Shown here one piece after another: positions 1-8,925 of a DNA stretch of 64,000 nucleotides (position 1 is its first letter; every line of letters begins with the position of its first letter). The DNA lies in the NCBI GenBank assembly GCA_020629415.1, contig JAHDDL010000002.1, positions 62,001 to 126,000 of the forward strand, read 5' to 3'. The notes below the pieces were generated by a model. The model did not search any database and was not told where the DNA came from. It saw nothing but the letters and a program-made list of their open reading frames with translations. Source of the DNA: Maribacter sp. (GTDB lineage Bacteria > Bacteroidota > Bacteroidia > Flavobacteriales > Flavobacteriaceae). The position numbers were made by a program, and so were the translations under genes.

Positions 1-107
1 ACTCCCGCTTGACCAGAGTCTATTGTTACAGTTGATTTTGAAATTGCAATTACAATTACAATAAAAATAAATATTGCGGGCAACGCAATCTTAGGTAACT
101 TATCCAT
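1..107 (-). CDS. Prohibitin/SPFH-family membrane protein, N-terminal fragment
   Basis: Only the first 35 codons lie in the window; the gene continues past the left edge. The start is the ATG at 107 on the minus strand, 10 bases after the stop of the VWA gene, so the two are probably co-transcribed. The fragment has a short charged head (MDKLPK), one very hydrophobic segment at about residues 8-23, then a Ser/Thr-rich stretch ending STVTIDSGQAG. This layout is typical of the membrane anchor and start of the SPFH domain in prohibitin-like proteins, which form ring-shaped membrane scaffolds. The family call rests on this short fragment alone. Confidence 0.6.
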   Translation of the reverse strand, partial: MDKLPKIALPAIFIFIVIVIAISKSTVTIDSGQAG

Positions 108-117
108 TAGTGTCTAT

Positions 118-2145
118 TTAAATTAATCCGTTATATTTTCTGATAAACCATTCTGCAGCAAAGGCTAATATAATAAGCCCTAATAGCAGTTTAAAGTCTA
201 TCAAAGATACGATATTTTCAGTGCTTTTCTCTGTAGGAACATATGCGTTGTTTTCACTCAAAACCTTCAATACTTCATTTATCTGAGAAGGATAAAATAA
301 TTTACCTCCGTTATTTTGCACAAGTTTTTCCATTTTTTCATTATCACTTGATACAAACTGATTTTCCATATCAAATTCTGAAATAACAAAATTTCCAGAT
401 TCTGATTTAGAGTCATTTTTTACAGAAACCACAAACGCATATGACCCGGCTATTAAGTTAGAAAGATCGGCTTCAAAATATTCATTTTTTAAGACCATAG
501 GAATATTCTTCACCTGATCAGTTGAAGTATTAGTTATACGGATGCTGACTTTCGCATTTTCATCAAACAAAAATGCTTCATCAAAATACGTAGCGGTAAT
601 AACTGCATTACCGTTACCATCGTAAACTTTTTGGTAGTCAACATTTAATCTAGATTTACTCTTAGCGCTTGTTAGGTAACGCACCAAGTTGCCAATAAAT
701 TCATCAAAATTATTAAAATCGTTAGTATTTCTGAAGGTCTGCATTCTCCATTTCCAAAGATTTTCACCTAATAAAATAGCCTGTTTACTATTGTTTTTTT
801 CTGTGACGGTCAGCAACGGTTGTTGTATATCCAACCCTTTTATTCGTGTCCCTAATAGCGTTTCTTGAGTTATATTAAAAGTAACGGGACCAGCATCACT
901 AGCTAAAGGAGGAAAATCCGTAAGATCAAACTTAGAAATATCATACTTAGGAAACCCATTATTCAAAACACCAAAAACCTCTTGCTCAGGATAGCCACTC
1001 TCTATTTCAAAACCTAAATCAGCATCATTCAGGAAAGAATAATCGGTTTGTAGCCCTGTAACTATAAAGGAATTTGCATTTTTATTTTTGACAAAATCTA
1101 TAGTCTTTTTAAACTGTGAAGTTGGTTGGTAGAGCACAAATAAGTCAATATCATCAAAAATGCTGTTTGCAGTGTTAGATTTTAAAATTTGTACTTCTCG
1201 CTGTTTATTACTTTCTATAGCCTTTTTCAGCGCACCCAGATCTGGATGCAAAATATCTGATATTAATGCAATTTTAGTTTTCTCATCAATAACTTCAATA
1301 CTTGTACTTCTCTTATTATTTTGAACATTACGTTCATTTGGCAGTTTGGTTACTTCTACAACTAAATTTTTAATACCTACGGTATTGGCATCAACATCTA
1401 AGGCAATAGTCTTAAAGTTAGACTCTGAATCTAAATTCAAATTTTGCGTATACACTATCTTATCGTTCATTTTTACCGATAAGTTTGCGGAAATTGCTGT
1501 ATTTCCTTGATAGGAAACATAAGTTTCCAATGGAAATTTATTTTTTAGAAATGCATATTTATTGGTCAGAATAGGTCCTACAGAAATATCTTTATACTTT
1601 GTAGTATCACCAAGGACAACTGCATAAATAGTATTGTTTTGATCTGTTTTAAGATAACTATAATCTTCACCAATGGTTTGGTTACCGTCTGATAACAAGA
1701 TAATTACAGTCTGTTCTCGTGCATAAATTTCTTTTAAGGAAGTAAGTGATTTATTAATATTGGTATTCTTATCCGCAAAAGAAAGACTATCAAAAACATC
1801 TAATGTTGCTCCAAACTTATAAGACGCAATATCAAATATGTCAGTAACCTGTTCAGCGTTTTTTAATTCTGAAACAAAAAGTTCTAAATCACTTGCACTC
1901 TCAGTAATAGAAGTGGAATTATCGGCTAGAATAACCAAATTAGGCTTTTCAAGTGTATATGATTTTCGTAGAAACTTAGGGTTGACCAAAAGTAATAACA
2001 AACCAAAAATACCAACAAAACGCAAAAAGGCTAAAAGTAAATAAATTTTACTTTTAGCCTTTTGTTTATATATATACTGAAAAACAGCGATACCGAGCGC
2101 TACTATTGCAGCAAGAATGATATACAATACCGTTTTACTCTCCAT
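118..2145 (-). CDS. Membrane-anchored von Willebrand factor A domain protein
   Basis: A 675-residue protein. Two membrane segments lie near the N-terminus (about residues 3-22 and 35-55) and one at the extreme C-terminus (about 650-670), with a large soluble part between. A VWA-type fold is suggested by the first strand LVILADNSTSI, whose D-x-S-x-S is a MIDAS metal-binding motif, and by VIILLSDGNQT further on. The middle has Ig-like beta-rich stretches. The role is unknown; Bat-type VWA membrane proteins of Bacteroidota are the nearest analogy. The reading frame extends 18 codons upstream of the chosen ATG at 2145, but the residues before MESKTVLYI do not look like part of the protein and overlap an inverted repeat. 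Confidence 0.75.
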   Translation of the reverse strand: MESKTVLYIILAAIVALGIAVFQYIYKQKAKSKIYLLLAFLRFVGIFGLLLLLVNPKFLRKSYTLEKPNLVILADNSTSITESASDLELFVSELKNAEQVTDIFDIASYKFGATLDVFDSLSFADKNTNINKSLTSLKEIYAREQTVIILLSDGNQTIGEDYSYLKTDQNNTIYAVVLGDTTKYKDISVGPILTNKYAFLKNKFPLETYVSYQGNTAISANLSVKMNDKIVYTQNLNLDSESNFKTIALDVDANTVGIKNLVVEVTKLPNERNVQNNKRSTSIEVIDEKTKIALISDILHPDLGALKKAIESNKQREVQILKSNTANSIFDDIDLFVLYQPTSQFKKTIDFVKNKNANSFIVTGLQTDYSFLNDADLGFEIESGYPEQEVFGVLNNGFPKYDISKFDLTDFPPLASDAGPVTFNITQETLLGTRIKGLDIQQPLLTVTEKNNSKQAILLGENLWKWRMQTFRNTNDFNNFDEFIGNLVRYLTSAKSKSRLNVDYQKVYDGNGNAVITATYFDEAFLFDENAKVSIRITNTSTDQVKNIPMVLKNEYFEADLSNLIAGSYAFVVSVKNDSKSESGNFVISEFDMENQFVSSDNEKMEKLVQNNGGKLFYPSQINEVLKVLSENNAYVPTEKSTENIVSLIDFKLLLGLIILAFAAEWFIRKYNGLI

Positions 2146-2163
2146 GTATATTATCAAATTGAA

Positions 2164-2270
2164 CTTAGTAAAACACCTCAGGGTAAGCCCATGAGGCATT
2201 CAAAGGAAACAAACTTTTAAATTCGAGATAAGCCTCGGGGTATTATACCTTTTGGCGCAGCCAATAAAAT
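2164..2270. repeat. Hairpin-rich intergenic element, possible dispersed repeat
   Basis: The gap between fabG and the VWA gene holds several short inverted repeats in a row: CCTCAGGG with CCC-A-TGAGG (2176-2196), CGAG with CTCG (2224-2237), GGTA with TACC (2239-2249), and TTGGC with GCCAA (2252-2264). These are the G+C-rich spots in an otherwise A+T-rich gap and have no long T-run, so they are not a simple terminator. A transcript of either strand could fold into a chain of small hairpins, as in REP-like intergenic elements. Whether it recurs in the genome cannot be seen here. Confidence 0.35.
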
Positions 2271-2307
2271 ACTTTAATTTGCTGCTCTAAAGGGTAAAAA
2301 TAACATT

Positions 2308-3057
2308 TTAGGTTAGCATACCCCCATCAACATTCAATACTTGCCCAGTTACATAACTAGATAAATCTGAAGCAAAATATAAACAAGCATTGGCTATATC
2401 CTCCGTAGTTCCACCACGCTTCAACGGAATACCGTTTCTCCATCCCTGAACCGTTTTTTCATCCAATTTTTCGGTCATTTCAGTTTCAATGAATCCTGGT
2501 GCGATAGCGTTACATCTAATATTTCTAGAGCCTAATTCCAATGCTACGGATTTAGTAAAACCGATCATACCTGCTTTTGACGCGGCGTAATTGGTTTGAC
2601 CAGCATTCCCTTTTACACCAACCACACTGCTCATATTAATGATAGAACCTTTACGTTGTTTTAACAAAGTTCTTTGTACGGCCTTGGTCATATTAAAAAC
2701 AGATTTCAAGTTGATATCTATCACCGCATCAAAATCCGCTTCTGACATTCGCATCAAAAGATTATCTTTAGTAATACCAGCGTTATTGATCAGCACATCA
2801 ATTCTTCCATCAAAATCTTCCAGTACTTTGGCAACCAGCTTTTCAGCTTCTTGAAAACTTGCAGCATTACTTTTATATGCTTTTGCCTTAACGCCTTTCT
2901 CTGTTAATTCTTTTTCTAACGCTAATGCAGGTGCCTCACTAGAACTATATGTAAATGCAACATTTGCTCCATGATCCGCAAAAACTTGGGCTATTCCCAT
3001 ACCAATTCCTCTGCTTGCCCCTGTTATAATTACGTTTTTATCTTCTAATAATTTCAT
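2308..3057 (-). CDS. fabG: 3-oxoacyl-[ACP] reductase FabG
   Basis: 249 residues, the normal FabG length. It reduces 3-oxoacyl-ACP to 3-hydroxyacyl-ACP with NADPH in fatty acid elongation, in the cytoplasm. It is a classical short-chain dehydrogenase: Rossmann motif TGASRGIG at residues 12-19, the NNAG motif near residue 90, the catalytic Ser in INMSSVVG, and Tyr/Lys in YAASK. The C-terminal INVDGG-like turn (VLNVDGGMLT) is typical of FabG. It sits downstream of sucD on the same strand but is separated from it by a strong terminator and has its own -7 element at 3086-3093, so it is probably transcribed alone. Confidence 0.93.
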   Translation of the reverse strand: MKLLEDKNVIITGASRGIGMGIAQVFADHGANVAFTYSSSEAPALALEKELTEKGVKAKAYKSNAASFQEAEKLVAKVLEDFDGRIDVLINNAGITKDNLLMRMSEADFDAVIDINLKSVFNMTKAVQRTLLKQRKGSIINMSSVVGVKGNAGQTNYAASKAGMIGFTKSVALELGSRNIRCNAIAPGFIETEMTEKLDEKTVQGWRNGIPLKRGGTTEDIANACLYFASDLSSYVTGQVLNVDGGMLT

Positions 3058-3085
3058 AAGTTCGTTGTTTTAAACCGATGTTTAT

Positions 3086-3093
3086 CAAATATA
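3086..3093 (-). promoter_or_regulatory. Promoter -7 element of fabG
   Basis: On the minus strand this reads TATATTTG, an exact match to the Bacteroidota -7 consensus TAnnTTTG. It would start transcription about 22 bases before the fabG start codon. No clear -33 TTG is seen at the expected spacing. Confidence 0.5.
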
Positions 3094-3115
3094 CCTTTTG
3101 TTTCATTTATAGGCT

Positions 3116-3144
3116 AAAAAAAATCCCGCTATAAACGGGATTTT
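3116..3144 (-). terminator. Rho-independent terminator of sucD
   Basis: Perfect 8-bp stem AAATCCCG / CGGGATTT with a 7-base loop, followed on the minus strand by a run of eight T. It lies 20 bases after the sucD stop codon and closes the lpx-efp-sucD operon. Confidence 0.85.
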
Positions 3145-3163
3145 ATACTATAAAGAGGGATTC

Positions 3164-4036
3164 TTATCCTATTACTTCTTTAACTTTTAAGCCAATTTCA
3201 GCTGGAGAATCTACAACGTGAATTCCACATTCTCTCATAATTCTTTTCTTGGCCTGGGCAGTATCATCGCTACCACCAACAATAGCACCAGCATGACCCA
3301 TTGTTCTACCGGCCGGAGCAGTTTCACCAGCAATAAATCCAACAACTGGTTTTTTACTTCCACTAGCTTTATACCACTGTGCAGCATCAGCCTCTAATTG
3401 TCCGCCGATCTCACCGATCATTACCACACACTCAGTAGCAGGATCATTGATCAATAACTCAACCGCTTCTTTAGTTGTAGTTCCAATAATTGGATCACCA
3501 CCAATACCAATAGCAGTCGTAATTCCTAAACCTTGGCGAACTACTTGGTCAGCAGCTTCGTAAGTTAAAGTTCCTGATTTGGAAACGATACCTACATTAC
3601 CTTCCTTAAATACAAAACCTGGCATAATACCAACTTTTGCCTCACCTGGTGTAATCACACCTGGGCAGTTAGGTCCTATTAAACGACAATCTTTATTTTT
3701 AATATAGTTGGCTACCTTTACCATATCGGCAACAGGAATACCTTCCGTAATTGTAATAATAACTTTAATACCAGCTTCGGCAGCTTCCATAATTGCATCT
3801 GCGGCAAATGCTGGCGGAACAAATATAATAGTAGTATCCGCACCTACTTTTTCAACAGATTCAGCAACCGTATTAAATACCGGTTTACCTAAATGCTCTT
3901 GTCCTCCTTTTCCCGGAGTAACACCACCCACGATATTAGTACCATACTCAATCATTTGACCAGCATGGAAAGTACCTTCACTACCGGTGAAACCTTGTAC
4001 GATTATTTTTGAATCCTTATTTACTAATACGCTCAT
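3164..4036 (-). CDS. sucD: Succinyl-CoA ligase, alpha subunit
   Basis: 290 residues, full family length. With the beta subunit SucC (not in this window) it interconverts succinyl-CoA and succinate with formation of a nucleoside triphosphate in the TCA cycle. The N-terminal CoA-binding domain shows [13 protein letters not shown] and GVTPGKGG. The phosphorylated active-site His is seen in GHAGAIVGG (His248). It is the last gene of the lipid A operon but has a good -7 element of its own at 4065-4072 and ends in a strong terminator. Separation of sucD from sucC is common in Bacteroidota. Confidence 0.95.
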   Translation of the reverse strand: MSVLVNKDSKIIVQGFTGSEGTFHAGQMIEYGTNIVGGVTPGKGGQEHLGKPVFNTVAESVEKVGADTTIIFVPPAFAADAIMEAAEAGIKVIITITEGIPVADMVKVANYIKNKDCRLIGPNCPGVITPGEAKVGIMPGFVFKEGNVGIVSKSGTLTYEAADQVVRQGLGITTAIGIGGDPIIGTTTKEAVELLINDPATECVVMIGEIGGQLEADAAQWYKASGSKKPVVGFIAGETAPAGRTMGHAGAIVGGSDDTAQAKKRIMRECGIHVVDSPAEIGLKVKEVIG

Positions 4037-4064
4037 ACTACTGTAGTTTTATTTTTTTGTTAGA

Positions 4065-4072
4065 CAAAAATA
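4065..4072 (-). promoter_or_regulatory. Promoter -7 element of sucD
   Basis: Minus-strand TATTTTTG matches TAnnTTTG and predicts a start about 22 bases upstream of the sucD ATG. It suggests that the TCA-cycle gene can be expressed independently of the lipid A genes upstream. Confidence 0.45.
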
Positions 4073-4106
4073 AAAGTTGTTAATGAATTTTATAGCATTA
4101 ATAACC

Positions 4107-5042
4107 TTATTTCTTATCCATTTTTTTAATTATTTCTGGAATTTTCTTGATATGTGCCAATTGCTTCAGCTTTTCACGAGATTCTTCTATAGGTGTACCA
4201 AAATAACTCTTACCTCCTTTTACAGATTTTGTTACTCCTGTTTGTCCCATTATTACTGCTTTGGCACCAATAGTTATTCCGCTATTTGTACCAACTTGAC
4301 CCCATAATGTTACTTCATCTTCAATAATTACACATCCGGCAATACCGGTTTGAGAGGCAATCAAGCATTTCTGCCCAATAATAGTATCATGCCCCACATG
4401 CACTTGATTATCCAATTTAGTACCATAGCCTATAGTAGTATCGCCTGTAACGCCTCTATCTATAGTACAAAGTGCTCCAATATCTACATTATCTTTCAAC
4501 ACTACCCTACCTCCTGATATTAATTTATCAAATCCTTCTGGGCGTTTTTTGTAGTAAAAAGCATCTGCACCTAAAACACTTCCTGCATGAATGGTAACAT
4601 TATTACCTATTAAGCAATTATCATAAATTGAAACGTTTGAGTGAATTATGCAATTCTCCCCAATTACAACATTGTTACCAATAAAAGCATTGGGCTGTAT
4701 AACAGTATCCTTTCCAATTTTTGCAGTTACGGCAATTGATTGACTGCTTGGTACAAATGGCTGAAAGAACGTGGTAAGCTTATTGAAATCCCTAAACGGG
4801 TCATCTGAAATCAATAAAGCTTTTCCTTCAGGACAATCTACTTGCTTATTGATCAATATTATGGTAGCCTTGGACTCCAATGCTTTATCATAATACTTTG
4901 GATGATCTACAAACACGATATCCCCTGGTTCCACAACATGAATCTCGTTCATGCCCAATACAGGAAAATCATCATGCCCAACATACTCACTAGAGATTAT
5001 CTCTGCGATCTGTTTTAACGAAAAAGTAGTAGGAAATTTCAA
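4107..5042 (-). CDS. LpxD-like acyltransferase, second paralogue
   Basis: 311 residues. The N-terminal domain (about residues 1-100) resembles the uridine-binding domain of LpxD, followed by a left-handed beta helix built of hexapeptide repeats (IGNNVVIGENCIIH and similar, about 105-280) and a short charged helical tail. The His of the VGHDTIIG turn corresponds to the catalytic region of LpxD. A full-length LpxD is encoded four genes upstream, so this is a diverged copy that may use another acyl chain or sugar nucleotide. It lies between efp and sucD with gaps of 41 and 70 bases, so it is probably co-transcribed. Its substrate cannot be told from the sequence. Confidence 0.8.
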   Translation of the reverse strand: MKFPTTFSLKQIAEIISSEYVGHDDFPVLGMNEIHVVEPGDIVFVDHPKYYDKALESKATIILINKQVDCPEGKALLISDDPFRDFNKLTTFFQPFVPSSQSIAVTAKIGKDTVIQPNAFIGNNVVIGENCIIHSNVSIYDNCLIGNNVTIHAGSVLGADAFYYKKRPEGFDKLISGGRVVLKDNVDIGALCTIDRGVTGDTTIGYGTKLDNQVHVGHDTIIGQKCLIASQTGIAGCVIIEDEVTLWGQVGTNSGITIGAKAVIMGQTGVTKSVKGGKSYFGTPIEESREKLKQLAHIKKIPEIIKKMDKK

Positions 5043-5083
5043 ATGACTTTTTTAGCTTTAAATAAAGAATTCACCAATGGCAA

Positions 5084-5650
5084 TTATTCCTTTACACGCT
5101 CCATGTAAGAACCTGTAGCAGTATCTATTTTTACCTTGTCACCTTCATTGATAAATAACGGAACATTTACTTCTGCACCCGTTTCAACTTTTGCAGGTTT
5201 TGTAGCATTGGTAGCCGTATTACCTTTAACACCAGGTTCAGTATACGTAACTTCTAAAATAACACTTGCCGGCATATCAACGGATAAAGGCATGCTATCT
5301 TCTGTATTGAACATGATCTTTACAATTTCTCCTTCTTTTAATAGACCCGGAGCATCTAAAGAACTTTCTTGAAGTGTAATTTGATTGTAATCATCCGTAT
5401 TCATAAAGTGATATGTTTCACCTTCTGGATATAAGTACTGATAAGAACGTGTTTCTACACGAACATCTTCTATTTTATGCCCTGCAGAAAATGTATTGTC
5501 CAATACCTTACCCGTAGAAACACTTTTTAATTTAGTACGCACAAAAGCAGGTCCTTTACCTGGTTTCACGTGTAGAAATTCAATTATTTTATAGATATCG
5601 TTGTTATATCTTATGCATAGTCCTTTTCGTATATCTGATGTAGATGCCAT
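5084..5650 (-). CDS. efp: Elongation factor P
   Basis: 188 residues, the usual EF-P length with three beta-barrel domains. It helps the ribosome through polyproline stretches by entering the E site. The modification loop is seen as HVKPGKGPAFVR, placing the functional Lys at residue 32. The C-terminal signature DKVKIDTATGSYMERVKE is present. It lies 45 bases downstream of lpxA and 41 upstream of the second lpxD-like gene, inside the lipid A operon, a position often found for efp in Bacteroidota. Confidence 0.96.
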   Translation of the reverse strand: MASTSDIRKGLCIRYNNDIYKIIEFLHVKPGKGPAFVRTKLKSVSTGKVLDNTFSAGHKIEDVRVETRSYQYLYPEGETYHFMNTDDYNQITLQESSLDAPGLLKEGEIVKIMFNTEDSMPLSVDMPASVILEVTYTEPGVKGNTATNATKPAKVETGAEVNVPLFINEGDKVKIDTATGSYMERVKE

Positions 5651-5695
5651 TCTAAATTTATATTAATGTAGTTAACTTAAGTTTAAAGAAATTGT

Positions 5696-6481
5696 TTAAT
5701 TATTGCTGAAATATCCTTTCATGATACCACGCTGAGAGTCGCGAATAAACTGTAATATCTCATCACGTTCAGGTGTTGCTTCCATCTCTGCTTCAATAAT
5801 CTGAACTGCTTGGGTGTTATTATAGTTTTTCTGATAAAGGATTCGGTAAATATTCTGTATTTCCCTGATCTTATCAGAAATAAATCCTCTACGTCTTAAT
5901 CCAACAGAATTGATACCCACATACGATAAAGGTTCTCTTGCTGCCTTAACGTATGGCGGAACATCTTTTCTCACCAAAGACCCACCTGTTACAAAAGCGT
6001 GTTGACCAACAGATACAAACTGATGTACCGCGACCAAACCTGCAAGAATAACATTGTCGCCAATGGTAACATGACCTGCTAAAGTTGAATTATTTGAAAA
6101 AATACAATTATCGCCCACCAAACAATCATGAGCAACATGGCAATACGCCATAATCAAACAATTTTTACCGATAACGGTTTTCATGCGATCAGAAGTCCCT
6201 TTATGAATAGTGGCACATTCTCTAATGGTAGTATTATCACCTATTACTACGGTGGTATCCTCACCATCATACTTTAAATCTTGTGGAGATGCAGATATAA
6301 CCGCACCAGGAAAAATATTACAATTCTTACCAATGCGAGCGCCTTCCATTATCGTCACATTAGACCCGATCCAAGTGCCATCACCAATTACAACATTGTT
6401 ATGAATAGTTGTAAAAGGTTCTACTACCACATTTTTGGCAATCTTAGCTCCCGGATGTATATAGGCTAAAGGTTGATTCAT
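5696..6481 (-). CDS. lpxA: UDP-N-acetylglucosamine acyltransferase LpxA
   Basis: 261 residues, full length. It catalyses the first step of lipid A synthesis, transfer of a 3-hydroxyacyl chain from ACP to UDP-GlcNAc. An N-terminal left-handed beta helix of hexapeptide repeats (about 1-190) carries the catalytic His in AYCHVAHDCLVGD, and a C-terminal helical domain (KIREIQNIYRILYQ onward) follows. The start codon lies one base beyond the stop of lpxC/fabZ, so translation of the two genes is likely coupled. Confidence 0.95.
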   Translation of the reverse strand: MNQPLAYIHPGAKIAKNVVVEPFTTIHNNVVIGDGTWIGSNVTIMEGARIGKNCNIFPGAVISASPQDLKYDGEDTTVVIGDNTTIRECATIHKGTSDRMKTVIGKNCLIMAYCHVAHDCLVGDNCIFSNNSTLAGHVTIGDNVILAGLVAVHQFVSVGQHAFVTGGSLVRKDVPPYVKAAREPLSYVGINSVGLRRRGFISDKIREIQNIYRILYQKNYNNTQAVQIIEAEMEATPERDEILQFIRDSQRGIMKGYFSNN

Positions 6482-6482
6482 T

Positions 6483-7883
6483 CTATGTTCTTTTTACAAT
6501 TTGAGCCATCATTTCAGCTTCACTTACCAATTTATCATTGGCATAGGCATAAGCTTGCATATGACAGATTCCCCTTCTAATAGGAGTAATTAAGCTACAA
6601 TGGAAAATTAAAGTATCTCCAGGTAATACTTGCCTTTTAAATTTCACCTTATCAATTTTCATGAAAAGTGTTAAATAATTTTCTGGGTCCGGAACGGTAC
6701 TCAAAACTAAGATACCACCTGTTTGTGCCATTGCCTCTACTTGCAAAACCCCTGGCATAACCGGAGCACCAGGAAAGTGACCAACAAAAAACGGCTCGTT
6801 CATGGTAACATTCTTCATACCTACCACATGCGAATCTGAAAGCTCCAAAATTCTATCTATCAATAAAAAAGGAGGTCTGTGTGGCAACATATCCATAATT
6901 TTATGGATATCCATCAATGGCGGCAAACTTAGGTCATACTTAGGTACGTTGTTACGCTTTTCCAATTTAATGATTTGCGCAATTTTCTTAGCAAATTGGG
7001 TATTTACATAATGACCCGGTTTGTTCGCTATTACTTTACCTCTAATTCTTGTACCGGCCAAAGCTAAATCACCAATTACATCTAATAATTTATGACGTGC
7101 AGCTTCGTTTGGTTGATGTAAGGTTAAATTATCAAGAATACCGTTTGCCTTAACAGAAAGCTTCTTTTTATTGAAGGCCTTCTCTAGCTTTTTCATGGTT
7201 TCATCGGAAATCTCCTTATCCACATAAACAATGGCATTGTTAAGATCGCCACCTTTTATAAGTCCGTTTTCCAATAAAGCCTCTAACTCATGTAAAAAAC
7301 TAAAGGTACGGGCATCCGCAATTTCCGACTTAAAATCTGAGAGTTTTTCAAGGGTAGCGTTTTGGGTACCCAATACTTTGGTGCCAAAATCTACCATTGT
7401 GGTAACTTGGTAGGTTTCAGATGGTATTATGGTTATTTCACTTCCGGTTTTTTCATCTCTATAAGAAATGACTTCCTTTACCACATATTCCTCTCTATAA
7501 GCGTCTTGTTCAACAATACCGGCTTCTTCCAAAGCTTCTACAAAAAACTTGGAAGAACCATCCATAATAGGTGGCTCCGCGGCATTTAACTCAATTAAAA
7601 CATTATCTATTTCCAATCCTACCAAAGCGGCCAAAACATGCTCTGAAGTTTGAATTTTTACGCCGTTTTTTTCCAGATTTGTTCCTCTCTGGGTATTGTT
7701 TACCAAAGCGGCATCGGCAGGAATCACCGGTGTACCCTCAAGATCAACTCTTTTAAAGGCATAGCCATGGTTTTTATCTGCCGGAACGAATTTTATTGTA
7801 ACGTCACTTCCAGTATGTAAACCTACCCCTGTAAGCGTTACTTCTTTACCTATTGTTCTTTGTTTAATAGTTGTTGTGCTCAT
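6483..7883 (-). CDS. lpxC/fabZ: Bifunctional UDP-3-O-acyl-GlcNAc deacetylase / 3-hydroxyacyl-ACP dehydratase (LpxC-FabZ fusion)
   Basis: 466 residues. Residues about 1-310 are LpxC, the zinc deacetylase that commits UDP-acyl-GlcNAc to lipid A; visible marks are GVGLHTG, the zinc His of TSEHVLAAL and the HQPNEAARHKLLDVIGD stretch. Residues about 318-466 are FabZ, with LPHRPPFLLIDRI, the active-site GHFPGAPVMPGVLQ and the Glu of QVEAMAQ. The fusion is the standard arrangement in Bacteroidota and ties lipid A flux to fatty acid elongation. I chose the ATG at 7883 over an in-frame TTG two codons upstream that overlaps the lpxD stop. The spacing to lpxD is 2 bases and to lpxA 1 base. Confidence 0.95.
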   Translation of the reverse strand: MSTTTIKQRTIGKEVTLTGVGLHTGSDVTIKFVPADKNHGYAFKRVDLEGTPVIPADAALVNNTQRGTNLEKNGVKIQTSEHVLAALVGLEIDNVLIELNAAEPPIMDGSSKFFVEALEEAGIVEQDAYREEYVVKEVISYRDEKTGSEITIIPSETYQVTTMVDFGTKVLGTQNATLEKLSDFKSEIADARTFSFLHELEALLENGLIKGGDLNNAIVYVDKEISDETMKKLEKAFNKKKLSVKANGILDNLTLHQPNEAARHKLLDVIGDLALAGTRIRGKVIANKPGHYVNTQFAKKIAQIIKLEKRNNVPKYDLSLPPLMDIHKIMDMLPHRPPFLLIDRILELSDSHVVGMKNVTMNEPFFVGHFPGAPVMPGVLQVEAMAQTGGILVLSTVPDPENYLTLFMKIDKVKFKRQVLPGDTLIFHCSLITPIRRGICHMQAYAYANDKLVSEAEMMAQIVKRT

Positions 7884-7885
7884 CG

Positions 7886-8902
7886 TCAATCTTTCTTTTC
7901 TAAGGTGTCGATTCTACTTATTATTTTTGGTAAATTCTTAAAATGAACGTATGATTTGTTATAATCACCATAATTTAATGCGGGAGAACCTTGTAGCACT
8001 TCATTATTCTTAACATTTCTACCGATACCCGACTGTGCCTGTATTTTTACATTATCGCCAATAACAATATGTCCTACAATGCCCACTTGCCCTCCGATCA
8101 TACAATGTTTGCCGATTTTTGTTGAACCGGCAATACCGGTTTGAGCAGCAATTACGGTATGCTCACCAATTTCAACATTATGGGCAATTTGTATCTGGTT
8201 GTCTAGCTTTACCCCTTTTCTTAAGATGGTAGAGCCCAAAGTTGCCCTATCTATAGTAGTACCAGCACCAACATCTACATTGTCTTCTAAAATTACATTA
8301 CCGGTTTGTGGTACTTTAGCGAATTCTCCATTTTCGTTAGGGGCAAAACCAAATCCGTCCGCACCCAAGACCACTCCACTATTAACTACACAATTATTAC
8401 CAATAATCGTTTCTGAATATATCTTGGCACCTGCAAAAATGGTAACATTATCCGCTATCTTAACATTATCACCTATGTAAACATTAGGATAAATCTTTAC
8501 GTTATCGCCTATAGCAACATTGTTGCCCAAATAAGCAAAAGCACCAATATACACATTGGCACCATAGGTAGCGGTATCTGATTTAAAGACCGGCTCTTCA
8601 ATACCTACTTTATTATTTTTAACTTGATTATAATATTCCAATAGCTTGGAAAAAGATTTGTAAGCATCTTCTACTTTAATCAGTGTAGTATTTAGATCCT
8701 GTTCTGGAACAAAACTCTTATTTACTATGGTTACCGATGCTTTGGTCTTGTAGATAAAAGAAGTATACTTCGGATTCGCTAGAAAAGTTAACGAACCTTT
8801 TTCGCCTTCCTCGATTTTAGCAAGTTTATGAACGGCTATATCTGGATTTCCATGCACCTCTCCTTCTAAGATTCCTGCAATCTGGCCTGCTGTAAATTTC
8901 AT
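7886..8902 (-). CDS. lpxD: UDP-3-O-(3-hydroxyacyl)glucosamine N-acyltransferase LpxD
   Basis: 338 residues, full length. It adds the second 3-hydroxyacyl chain to UDP-acyl-glucosamine in lipid A synthesis. It has an N-terminal uridine-binding domain (about 1-100, including SLTFLANPKY), a beta helix of hexapeptide repeats (about 105-300) with the expected catalytic His in QIAHNVEIGEH, and a C-terminal helix. It is encoded 23 bases after the HD-hydrolase gene and 2 bases before lpxC/fabZ. Compared with the shorter paralogue at 4107-5042, this copy has the full tail and is the likely housekeeping enzyme. Confidence 0.95.
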   Translation of the reverse strand: MKFTAGQIAGILEGEVHGNPDIAVHKLAKIEEGEKGSLTFLANPKYTSFIYKTKASVTIVNKSFVPEQDLNTTLIKVEDAYKSFSKLLEYYNQVKNNKVGIEEPVFKSDTATYGANVYIGAFAYLGNNVAIGDNVKIYPNVYIGDNVKIADNVTIFAGAKIYSETIIGNNCVVNSGVVLGADGFGFAPNENGEFAKVPQTGNVILEDNVDVGAGTTIDRATLGSTILRKGVKLDNQIQIAHNVEIGEHTVIAAQTGIAGSTKIGKHCMIGGQVGIVGHIVIGDNVKIQAQSGIGRNVKNNEVLQGSPALNYGDYNKSYVHFKNLPKIISRIDTLEKKD

Positions 8903-8925
8903 GAGCGTAAAAGTAAGAAAAATTG

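Noticed and set aside
118..2199. Longer VWA protein starting at 2199
   Set aside because: The extra 18 residues precede a normal membrane-anchor start and overlap the hairpin element; the ATG at 2145 is better.
6483..7883. LpxC-FabZ fusion as a novel fusion protein
   Set aside because: This fusion is the standard form in Bacteroidota.
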